From positions 186,001 through 250,000 of the forward strand of contig CBDHFT010000001.1 of NCBI GenBank assembly GCA_965262775.1: 64,000 nt of DNA, written 5' to 3'. The position numbers and the translations under genes are program-made. How positions within the stretch are numbered: position 1 is the stretch's first letter; each line of letters begins with the position of its first letter. This document shows, piece after piece, positions 54,452-62,615 of the stretch. The DNA is from JASGCL01 sp965262775 (GTDB taxonomy: Bacteria; Pseudomonadota; Alphaproteobacteria; JASGCL01). The notes below the pieces were generated by a model. The model was not told the DNA's origin, made no database searches, and saw only the letters and a list, made by a program, of their open reading frames with translations.

Positions 54452-55009
54452 ATGGAAGAAAAAATTGTTTTCTTGCCCAATTATAATCGTATTATTGATA
54501 TTGTGTGCCTATTGGCGCAAAAACAAAAATCTGACGAACCATTGGGCATACATAAAACCATGAAACTGCTATTCTTTGCAGATGTTGAGCATATCAATAA
54601 ACATTATGTTCCCATAACAGGCGGTCGTTATTTAGCCATGCGATTTGGTCCTGTCCATAAAGAAGCCTATGATATTATCAACGGAAATTCTATTAATTTA
54701 CCTGATGTAGGTAATGTGCCCTTTGCACGTAAAGACAACCATATTATTATTACACGATCCAGCAACGATTTACACAAGCACTTATCTAAAGACCATATTA
54801 CCATTATTGAATCAATTTGGGATAAGTATGGTAAAAAAGATTTTATTGAACTTACAGAATTATCGCATCAACACCCCGCTTGGCAAGACGCATGGGGAAA
54901 TCGCATTAATGATGCTCCTGAAATAGATTACGAAAAATTTTTTGAAAAAGTAATAGACAACGAAATTATAAATGAACTACGAGAATCCGCACGATTTATC
55001 ACGCTATGA
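54452..55009 (+). CDS. Panacea-domain (SocA/DUF4065) protein, probable antitoxin
   Basis: 185 residues. The conserved domain spans about 10-110: KTMKLLFFADVEHINKHYV, then GGRYLAMRFGPVHKEAYDII. Panacea domains are known as promiscuous antitoxin domains in toxin-antitoxin systems, and relatives include SocA and phage GepA. The gene is AT-rich, has its own strong promoter and overlaps the next gene by four bases (ATGA), the usual layout of a paired module. The antitoxin role is inferred from the domain and the pairing. Confidence 0.8.
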   Translation: MEEKIVFLPNYNRIIDIVCLLAQKQKSDEPLGIHKTMKLLFFADVEHINKHYVPITGGRYLAMRFGPVHKEAYDIINGNSINLPDVGNVPFARKDNHIIITRSSNDLHKHLSKDHITIIESIWDKYGKKDFIELTELSHQHPAWQDAWGNRINDAPEIDYEKFFEKVIDNEIINELRESARFITL

Positions 55010-55401
55010 TGTCGCCACAACCGCCTCGTTTAATAGTCGGTGGCGTTTATACACTCACCAATAGAAATCTCCATAAATCGCGTCGCAATAATAAGATGCA
55101 TATTTATATTGGTAAATACGAATCAGCTGACCAATTTTTGCTGGTTAATTCAAAAGAAACATGTTTTTTTAATCCACACCATCGTATGCTAAAAGAAAAT
55201 TATCCATTTCTTAAGTATGATAGTTATATCTGTTGCAATGCCAATCGAGGAATACAAGCTCTTAGCCCGCCATATAAAATTAACAAACAGCTAGGTCGTT
55301 TAAAGAAAGACGATTTAGAAGAATCTTTTAATTTATTATGTGAGGACGGACTTGATGATGACAAGAAGCAATGCTTAGGGTCTTGTATAAATCGATATTA
55401 A
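55006..55401 (+). CDS. Unrecognised partner of the Panacea gene, candidate toxin
   Basis: 131 residues starting in the ATGA overlap (a second ATG follows at once). N-terminal VGGVYTLTNRNL and IYIGKYESADQFLLVNSKE look like a small beta-barrel; then LKENYPFLKYDSYICCN and a polar C terminus with KKDDLEESFNLL. The strand pattern is reminiscent of PemK/MazF-like or SH3-like toxins, but I see no clear family motif and assign no activity. It is AT-rich like its partner. Confidence 0.6.
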   Translation: MMSPQPPRLIVGGVYTLTNRNLHKSRRNNKMHIYIGKYESADQFLLVNSKETCFFNPHHRMLKENYPFLKYDSYICCNANRGIQALSPPYKINKQLGRLKKDDLEESFNLLCEDGLDDDKKQCLGSCINRY

Positions 55402-55409
55402 AATTAACC

Positions 55410-55904
55410 TTACCCCGCCAATTTTGCCTTTATCATATCGGCAATGTCTTGGCCAACGAATGGCGCGATGTTACCGCCCAGCGATGCAACCTGCTTCACC
55501 AATTGCGATGAAATGAAATGGTGCCCCTCCCCCGCCATCAAAAAAATAGTTTCGATATTTTTATCCAACCTGGCGTTCATTTCGGCCAATTGAAATTCAT
55601 ATTCAAAATCGCTGATGGCGCGCAAGCCCCGCACAATCACCCCCGCCCCCTGTTGCTTCATGAAATCTATCAACAACCCTTCGACGGGTTGCACCGTAAT
55701 TTTTTTTGCCACCGCGGCATCCATTTTTTTTAATGTCATGTTCACCATCGCCACCCGTTCGGTTAAAGAAAACATGGTGGATTTGCCGCTGTGCCCCGCC
55801 ACGCCAACTATCAATTGGTCGCATAATTTGGTCGCGCGCGACAACACATTGATATGCCCCAAAGTAATCGGGTCAAATGTTCCAGGATAGACCGATATTT
55901 TCAT
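55410..55904 (-). CDS. coaD: Phosphopantetheine adenylyltransferase
   Basis: 164 residues. Fourth step of coenzyme A synthesis. Nucleotidyltransferase motif GTFDPITLGH at 8-17, GLLIDFMKQQGAGVIVRGLRAISDFEYEFQLAEMN-type core in the middle, and HHFISSQLVKQVASLGG near the end (the family's ISSTLVRE equivalent). Follows gyrA on the minus strand with a 15-bp gap. Confidence 0.96.
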   Translation of the reverse strand: MKISVYPGTFDPITLGHINVLSRATKLCDQLIVGVAGHSGKSTMFSLTERVAMVNMTLKKMDAAVAKKITVQPVEGLLIDFMKQQGAGVIVRGLRAISDFEYEFQLAEMNARLDKNIETIFLMAGEGHHFISSQLVKQVASLGGNIAPFVGQDIADMIKAKLAG

Positions 55905-55919
55905 GATGCTTGCTGATAT

Positions 55920-58736
55920 TTATTCGGCTTCTGTTTCTTCTTCTTCGATAAAACTGATATGGGCGACCGAGGCAATTTTTTGTTCACCGTCAAGGCTGGC
56001 CAGACGCACCCCCTTTGATTTGCGCGACACGCGGCGGATGGATTTTGTTTGAATGCGAATGGTTTGCCCCGCGTCGGTGACCACCATCACCTCGTCATGT
56101 TGCGGGTTAATAATGAAGGCTTCGATAATTTTTGCCGCGCTGTCCATGTTGCTAATCCCCTTGCCGCCGCGGTTGGTGGTGCGATAATCATAGGACGAAC
56201 ATAATTGGCCAAAACCCGCTTCATTGATGCTTAAAACAAATTGTTCTTCCTCGCCCATTTTTTGGAATAATGATTTGTCAAATTCTTGCACCTTGGCTTT
56301 GTCGCGCGTCGCGTCTTCCGACCCGCTGGCGGCATAATCTTTATCTTTTAATCGCGCCTTGGCATTGACAGCGGCAAGGTAACCATCGCGTTTTTCAGAA
56401 TCCTCTTCACCGCGATTCATAATATCCATCGCCACCACCCTGTCGCCCGTTGCCAATTTTATCGCCGTCACCCCGTTGGATGCACGACCAGAAAAAACCC
56501 GCACGCCCTTTTCGTCGCCGTCTTCGCTTTGGCGCGATATAGGAAAGCGAATCGCCGCCGATTGCTCGGTCGCCAAGAAAATATCTTGCTCGGCGTCGGC
56601 TATCAACACGCCAATCAAACTATCGCCATCGTCTAACTTCATGGCTATCTTGCCCGATTTGCGTTCGTCAGAAAAATCAGACAACAGGTTGCGCCGCACG
56701 TAACCCGACGCGGTGGCAAACACCATGAATTTGTTTTGCCAAGCGGCTTCATCGGCGGGCAGGGCCAACACGGTGGTGATGCGTTCGCGCGCCGACAGGG
56801 GCAAGATATTAACCAAAGCCTTGCCCTTGCTGGCGAGCGAGCTTTCGGGGATTTCATAAACTTTTAATTTGTAACAACGTCCGCTGGATGAGAAAAATAA
56901 CATGTCGGTGTGGGTATCGGCGACGAAGGCTTTCCACACAAAATCATCTTCCTTGGTCGCCATACCAGCCTTCCCCTTGCCGCCGCGTTTTTGGGTGCGA
57001 TAGGAATCAAGCGGCACGCGTTTGATATAACCGCCGTAGGTTACCGAAACCATCATGTCTTCTTTTTCTATCAAGTCGGTTATTTCTACATCTTCCTGGG
57101 CGGCAACAATTTCGGTGCGGCGCGGGGTATCAAATTCTTTTAAAATATCTTCAAATTCTTGCACCATCACCGCGCGGCGTGCCTTTTCATCGGCCAATAA
57201 TTTTTCATATTTGTTAATAGCCTCCGACAATTCTGTCATTTCATTGCCTAGTTTATTTTTTTCCAGGGCGGTTAAACGGTGCAAGCGTAAATCCAATATC
57301 GCCCGCGCCTGTTCTTCGGTTAATTTGTAAGTGCTACCGCTTAGGTTTTTATCGGCCTTATCAATCAATTTTAAAAATGGCACCACATCGTTGGCGGACC
57401 ATTGTTTGGCGGTCATTTTTTGCCTTGCTTCTTCTGAATCTTTTGACGACTTAATCATGGCTATCATCTCGTCAATATTTTCGGTGGCGATAATAAGCCC
57501 CGCGACAATATGCGCCCGCGCCCGCGCCTTGCCCAATAAAAACTGACTGCGACGTTGGATAACTTCATCGCGGAATTCAACAAACCGCCGCAACACGCGC
57601 GGCACGGGCAACATTTCGGGCAAGCCATTGTTTAATGACAACATGTTGACGCCAAAACTTGTTTCCAGCGGCGAAAATTTATACAATTGTTGCAATATAA
57701 CCTGGGCCGTGGCGTCGCGTTTTATTTCCAACACCACCCGCACCCCCGTGCGGTCGGATTCATCGCGAATATCGCTGACGCCTTCGATAACTTTGTTTTG
57801 CACCAACTCCGCCATTTTTTCTATCATGGTTGATTTGTTCACTTGGTAAGGGATTTCGGTGATGACAATCATTTCGCGGTCTTTGCCAAAATTTTCGATG
57901 GTGGCGCGACCCCGCATTTTTATCGAACCACGCCCCGTGGCGAAGGATTGGTTAATACCGTCGCGCCCCAATATCAACGCGCCCGTGGGAAAATCGGGGC
58001 CTGGCACGAATTTTTTAATATCATCATCCGACAATTCGGGATTATTGACCAAGGCTATCAAGGCGCGTAACAATTCGCCCAAATTATGCGGGGGAATGTT
58101 GGTGGCCATGCCAACCGCAATACCCGACGCGCCGTTGGCCAACAAATTGGGGATACGCGCGGGCAACACCAATGGTTCGGAAATGGAATCGTCATAATTG
58201 GTGCCAAAATCGACGGTGTCGCTGTCAATATCGGTCAGCAGGGTTTCGGCGGATTTTGCCAAGCGGGCTTCGGTATAACGCATGGCGGCGGGTGGGTCGC
58301 CGTCGAGCGAGCCAAAGTTTCCTTGCCCTGCTATCAGGGGTAAACGCAACGAGAAATCTTGCGCCATGCGCACCATCGAATCATAAATGGCTTGGTCGCC
58401 GTGCGGGTGATATTTACCCATGACCTCCCCCACGATACGCGCCGATTTGCGAAATGGTTTTGACCAATCATAACCATTTTCATTCATGGCGTAGAGGATA
58501 CGGCGGTGCACGGGTTTTAACCCGTCACGCACATCGGGCAGGGCGCGGGCGACAATAACACTCATGGCATATTCCATGTAGCTTTTTTTCATTTCATCGC
58601 CCAAGGCAATGGGGGCGACGCCACGCACCATGCCTTCGGTTTTGGAACCCGTGTTTACCGTGTCATTTTTTTCGGCAACATCGGCGGGGGTTGCGGTATC
58701 GCCCGCGCCATCGTTATCGGTGGGTTTTTTTGTCAT
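55920..58736 (-). CDS. gyrA: DNA gyrase subunit A
   Basis: 938 residues. The N-terminal about 30 residues are polar and not conserved. The breakage-reunion domain has the catalytic Y154 (AMRYTEARL); the quinolone-determining region reads KYHPHGDQAIYDS, so the position equal to E. coli Ser83 is Q115 and Asp87 is D119. The C-terminal beta-propeller begins with the GyrA box (KRGGKG). GyrA introduces negative supercoils with GyrB, which is not in the window. Confidence 0.97.
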   Translation of the reverse strand: MTKKPTDNDGAGDTATPADVAEKNDTVNTGSKTEGMVRGVAPIALGDEMKKSYMEYAMSVIVARALPDVRDGLKPVHRRILYAMNENGYDWSKPFRKSARIVGEVMGKYHPHGDQAIYDSMVRMAQDFSLRLPLIAGQGNFGSLDGDPPAAMRYTEARLAKSAETLLTDIDSDTVDFGTNYDDSISEPLVLPARIPNLLANGASGIAVGMATNIPPHNLGELLRALIALVNNPELSDDDIKKFVPGPDFPTGALILGRDGINQSFATGRGSIKMRGRATIENFGKDREMIVITEIPYQVNKSTMIEKMAELVQNKVIEGVSDIRDESDRTGVRVVLEIKRDATAQVILQQLYKFSPLETSFGVNMLSLNNGLPEMLPVPRVLRRFVEFRDEVIQRRSQFLLGKARARAHIVAGLIIATENIDEMIAMIKSSKDSEEARQKMTAKQWSANDVVPFLKLIDKADKNLSGSTYKLTEEQARAILDLRLHRLTALEKNKLGNEMTELSEAINKYEKLLADEKARRAVMVQEFEDILKEFDTPRRTEIVAAQEDVEITDLIEKEDMMVSVTYGGYIKRVPLDSYRTQKRGGKGKAGMATKEDDFVWKAFVADTHTDMLFFSSSGRCYKLKVYEIPESSLASKGKALVNILPLSARERITTVLALPADEAAWQNKFMVFATASGYVRRNLLSDFSDERKSGKIAMKLDDGDSLIGVLIADAEQDIFLATEQSAAIRFPISRQSEDGDEKGVRVFSGRASNGVTAIKLATGDRVVAMDIMNRGEEDSEKRDGYLAAVNAKARLKDKDYAASGSEDATRDKAKVQEFDKSLFQKMGEEEQFVLSINEAGFGQLCSSYDYRTTNRGGKGISNMDSAAKIIEAFIINPQHDEVMVVTDAGQTIRIQTKSIRRVSRKSKGVRLASLDGEQKIASVAHISFIEEEETEAE

Positions 58737-59104
58737 GGATAACCATTATGCCGATTCCGCGCAAAACACAACTGTTTAGCGGGGCGGACATAAAAAAATC
58801 CTGATGACGTTGTGGGGTGTAGGGTGGCGTGGGGGCGGTTAATTTGATTTATTGCTGGTTGTCATGTCATCTATATTAATCCGCCCTATTAATTAGCCCT
58901 ATTAATTAACCTGGGCAAAATATACCAGCCATTTTATTATTCTATTTTTATCGGCCGTTATTATGCTATAAATGGCGGAAAATAAGGCAAGATAATAAAA
59001 ATAATAGCGTCAACCGCTTACAAAAAGTTGCGTTATTTTTTTTAGAATGATAAAAGCAAAAATAAAATATGGGATAAAAGCCAAAAGCCAGGACAAAGCC
59101 AACC
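58737..59104. other. Divergent intergenic region between gyrA and the kinase/phospho-lyase gene
   Basis: 368 bp with no credible gene. It holds a short tandem repeat (GCCCTATTAATTA twice near 58883-58910) and a T-rich stretch with TTTAGAATGATAAA near 59041, a half match to the Irr box that lacks dyad symmetry. Promoters of the two divergent genes presumably lie here. Confidence 0.5.
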
Positions 59105-61519
59105 ATGAAATTTTTACACGCCAACCCACCCCAATTTGCGGCGGCGGATATTGCCGCCATTGCCTTGCAACATTATGGGGTGCAGGGCACGATGAAAAAC
59201 CTGTATAGCGAGCGCGACCAGAATTTTTACCTGCGCCAGGGTGATGGGGTTGGCTTCATGTTAAAAATTGCCAACAGCCAGGAGGATGCTTCGATTATCG
59301 ATTGCCAAATAAAATTGTTCGACCATTTGGCGCGTATCGACCCCACATTGCCCACCCCGCGCGTGATAAGGAGTAAGCAGGGCGAGGCCAGCATTGTCCT
59401 GACCAGTGCCAAGGGCGAAAAACATTTGTTTTATATTTTAAGTTATTTGGAAGGGGAATTGTCGCACAATATTACCCTGACCCCCGCCATTGGCCATGAG
59501 ATAGGAAAAATGATAGCCCGTTTGGGCCGCGCCCTGCGTGGTTTTTTTCACCCCGCGGCGGGCGGACGGGCGTTGTTGTGGGATATGCGGATTGCGCGCG
59601 ATTACTTGCCCTTCCTTAACGAATTGCCCGATGTGATGGTGGGGACGGAAAACCTGGCGCAACTTGCCAGAAAGCAGATTGATGTTTTTTGCAACAACAC
59701 CCTGCCGCAACTTGACGCGTTGCGTGCGCAAATTATTCACAGCGACATTCATGAACATAATTTAATATTGGATAAGGAAACCCATGGTATCACGGGGTTG
59801 ATTGATTTTGGCGATGTGTTGCACGCCCCGTTGGTGTTTGATATCGCCGATGCGGTGTGTGATTTTTTAAACAAACCCGAAAGAATCGACAGCATGATGA
59901 ACCCGCTGGTCGCGGGTTATGCCACCGTAACAAAATTGGAAGAGGAGGAAATGGCAGTTATTTACGACATTGCCCTGATGCGTATGGTGATTGCCGTGGT
60001 GGTGAATATATGGCGCGCCGCCCAAACCCCAGGGGAAGAAAATTATTTGCATGCCAACACCGCGACCGTCCTGAAAACATTAGAAATTTTTTCGGCAATG
60101 GGCCGCGACAAGGCGATAAAAAATTTCCGCATGGCGGCGGGCATGCCCGCACAAAAATTTTATCGTTTGCAAGATGGTGCGCAAGCCACCGCGTCACCCG
60201 TTGCCAACGCACCGCGCCCATTAAGCGACCTGGTGGCGGGGCGCAAAAAATTCATGGGGTCGCATTTGTATGTTTTTTATGATCCGCCGTTGAACATAGT
60301 CAAGGGCGAAGGGGTGTGGTTGTATGACGCCACGGGGCGGCGTTACATGGATTGTTATAACAATGTTCCGATTGTTGGTCATTGCCACCCCTATGTGGCG
60401 GAGGCTGTCAGCCGCCAAAGCCGTATTCTTAATACCAACACCCGTTATTTGGGGGAAGAAATATTGGAATATGCCGAACGCCTAAGCCAAACCACGGGGG
60501 GCGAATTGAACACATTTGCCTTCGTCAATTCGGGTAGCGAGGCCAACGACATAGCATGGCGCATGGCGGTGGCATGGTCGGGGCAACATGGTGCATTGTG
60601 CCAGGAATTTGGCTATCATGGCGTGACGGAGGCTATCGACGCCGTGTCGCCGTCGGCCAATAAAATAAGCGAGGCCGCCCATTTAAAACGCTACCCCCAT
60701 GTGCGCCCCATTTTGGCCCCCGATGCCTATCGCGATAAATTTGCCAACAGCAAGAATAAGGCGATGGATTACGCGGCCGATGTTGACCGCGCCATAGCGT
60801 CGTTGCAGTCCGCCAACATGAAACCCGCGGCTTATTTTTTGGATTCGGCCTTTATCACCAATGGTATTTTTGAACCAACGGACCCATGTATGGATGGTTA
60901 TGTGGCGGAGGTTTTTAAAAAAGTAAGGGCGGCGGGCGGTTTGTGTATTGGCGATGAAGTGCAATCAGGTTTTGGCAGGATGGGCGGGAAATTTTGGGGT
61001 TATCAACACCATGGCGTGATGCCCGACATTGTCACCATTGGCAAACCCGCGGGCAATGGCCACCCGTTGGGCATTGTTATCACGCGGCCCGAAATTTATG
61101 AAAAATTTATTAAGAGCACGGCTTTCTTTTCGACCTTTGGCGGGAATAATGTTTCTTGCATGGCGGGTTTGGCGGTGTTGGATGTTATTGAACAAAATAA
61201 TTTGGTGGCGAGCGCGGCCGAGGTCGGCGATTATTTGAAAACGGGTTTCAAAAAATTGATGAACAAATTTACCATGATTGGCGATGTGCGCGCCGCAGGG
61301 TTGGCAATTGGCATTGAAATTGTTGCCAACCGCGAAACCAAACAACCCGACAAACCCGCCACCGACAAATTGATTAATTTGTTGCGACACGAAGGCATGT
61401 TGGTGGCGAGCGAAGGCGTTCATGGCAGCTTTATCAAAATGCGCCCCCCGCTGGTTTTCACCAAGGACCATGCCGATTTCGCCCTAAGCGCATTTGAACG
61501 GGCCTTGGGAAAAATGTAA
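59105..61519 (+). CDS. Fused aminoglycoside-phosphotransferase-like kinase and class III PLP phospho-lyase
   Basis: 804 residues. The N-terminal domain (about 1-345) is kinase-like with HSDIHEHN (212-219) and IDFGD (233-237). The C-terminal domain (about 370-804) is an aminotransferase III fold: NSGSEAND, DEVQSGFGR (D617) and PLP lysine K647 in GKPAGNGHPLG. That GKPxGNGHP pattern marks the ethanolamine-phosphate/5-phosphohydroxylysine phospho-lyase subgroup. A kinase fused to such a lyase suggests phosphorylation of an amino alcohol or hydroxyamino acid followed by elimination of phosphate and ammonia. Substrate unknown. Confidence 0.85.
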   Translation: MKFLHANPPQFAAADIAAIALQHYGVQGTMKNLYSERDQNFYLRQGDGVGFMLKIANSQEDASIIDCQIKLFDHLARIDPTLPTPRVIRSKQGEASIVLTSAKGEKHLFYILSYLEGELSHNITLTPAIGHEIGKMIARLGRALRGFFHPAAGGRALLWDMRIARDYLPFLNELPDVMVGTENLAQLARKQIDVFCNNTLPQLDALRAQIIHSDIHEHNLILDKETHGITGLIDFGDVLHAPLVFDIADAVCDFLNKPERIDSMMNPLVAGYATVTKLEEEEMAVIYDIALMRMVIAVVVNIWRAAQTPGEENYLHANTATVLKTLEIFSAMGRDKAIKNFRMAAGMPAQKFYRLQDGAQATASPVANAPRPLSDLVAGRKKFMGSHLYVFYDPPLNIVKGEGVWLYDATGRRYMDCYNNVPIVGHCHPYVAEAVSRQSRILNTNTRYLGEEILEYAERLSQTTGGELNTFAFVNSGSEANDIAWRMAVAWSGQHGALCQEFGYHGVTEAIDAVSPSANKISEAAHLKRYPHVRPILAPDAYRDKFANSKNKAMDYAADVDRAIASLQSANMKPAAYFLDSAFITNGIFEPTDPCMDGYVAEVFKKVRAAGGLCIGDEVQSGFGRMGGKFWGYQHHGVMPDIVTIGKPAGNGHPLGIVITRPEIYEKFIKSTAFFSTFGGNNVSCMAGLAVLDVIEQNNLVASAAEVGDYLKTGFKKLMNKFTMIGDVRAAGLAIGIEIVANRETKQPDKPATDKLINLLRHEGMLVASEGVHGSFIKMRPPLVFTKDHADFALSAFERALGKM

Positions 61520-61550
61520 AAAATTCTGTTGCAGGGGCGACCCTAGCCCC

Positions 61551-62360
61551 GCCTTGCTTTGGCAATATCATTATAAAAACGAAATGCCGCCAAAGCCCCC
61601 ATTGCTTTAGCAAGGGGGGACGGAAAATGAAGGAGTGAGCAAAGCGAACGACTATCATTTTCCCAGGGGGGTTCGCAAAACACCTCTCTATATTCTTACA
61701 ACTTCTCTAATAAAAAAATCACGCTAGGGAACCATCGCTTGTTTTGGCAATATCAATATAAAAACGAAATGCCGCCAAAGCCCCCATTGCTTTAGCAAGG
61801 GGGGACGGAAAATGAAGGAGTGAGCAAAGCGAACGACTATCATTTTCCCAGGGGGGTTCGCAAAACACCTCTCTATATTCTTATAACTTTTCTAGTGAAA
61901 AAATCACGCTGGCGAACCATCGCTTGCTTCAGCAATATCATTATAAAACGAAAATGCCGCCAAAGCCCCCATTGCTTTAGCAAGGGGGGACGGAAAATGA
62001 AGGAGTGAGCAAAGCGAACGACTATCATTTTCCCAGGGGGGTTCGCAAAATTCCTCTCTATATTCTTATAACTTCTCTAGTGAAAAAATCACGCTGGCGA
62101 ACCATCGCTTGCTTCAGCAATATCATTATAAAACGAAAATGCCGCCAAAGCCCCCATTGCTTTAGCAAGGGGGGACGGAAAATGAAGGAGTGAGCAAAGC
62201 GAACGACTATCATTTTCCCAGGGGGGTTCGCAAAATTCCTCTCTATATTCTTATAACTTCTCTAATGAAAAAATCACGCTCGCGAACCCCCCTTGCGAAA
62301 ATATCTCGGCCTATCGGCCTTCGTATTTTCGCGTCCCCCCTTGCTAAAGCAAGGGGGGCA
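61551..62360. repeat. Hairpin-rich repeat array 2 (four units, 185-bp period)
   Basis: A partial unit (from 61551) is followed by units whose common GACGG falls at 61619, 61804, 61989 and 62174, exactly 185 bp apart. Each unit has H1 (CCCCCATTGCT / AGCAAGGGGGG) and H2 (GGAAAATGA / TCATTTTCC); H3 keeps GGTTCG / CGAACC in inner units and full arms only in the last. The array ends with the same two tail hairpins as array 1, H4 being an inverted H1. Three coupled frames starting at GTG (61820, 62005, 62190) run through the units, but array 1 lacks them. Confidence 0.9.
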
Positions 62361-62425
62361 ACGCCGCAACTTATGAAGGTTTACCATCTGAAAAAACTTT
62401 TAACCAAGAGCTGAAAAATCTAGTT

Positions 62426-62440
62426 CTAGGCGAAGCCTAG
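62426..62440. repeat. Short palindrome CTAGGC-GAA-GCCTAG
   Basis: A perfect 6-bp stem with a 3-base loop preceded by TT, the reverse complement of the copy at 11211-11225. Present just after array 2. Confidence 0.6.
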
Positions 62441-62494
62441 CAAATAAATTGGTCTTGCTTTTTTTTAAAAAAAGCCGTAGGTTCGCGAAGAAGG

Positions 62495-62568
62495 AAAGGG
62501 CGGTTTTTTTCAACCCAACAATTAATTTATTATTTGCTTGTGGTTGAATCGGAATAGAACTGCCCTTT
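62495..62568 (+). promoter_or_regulatory. Two-part stem-loop upstream of the formate-THF ligase gene
   Basis: Outer arms AAAGGGCGGTT (62495-62505) and AACTGCCCTTT (62558-62568, one G-U pair) enclose inner arms TTCAACC (62509-62515) and GGTTGAA (62542-62548). It ends about 47 bp before ATG 62616 and is followed by TTCTTTATATT. It could be a terminator-like or leader structure; no known riboswitch class was recognised. Confidence 0.4.
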
Positions 62569-62615
62569 TCTTTATATTATCATTATTGTTATCAAATATT
62601 ATTTTAGGACACACC

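Noticed and set aside
59030..59060. Second Irr box near TTTAGAATGATAAA
   Set aside because: Only the left half matches; there is no dyad symmetry as in the irr upstream site.
61820..62414. Three tandem small genes in array 2
   Set aside because: The frames arise from the 185-bp unit length; the related array 1 lacks them, so they are not annotated as genes.
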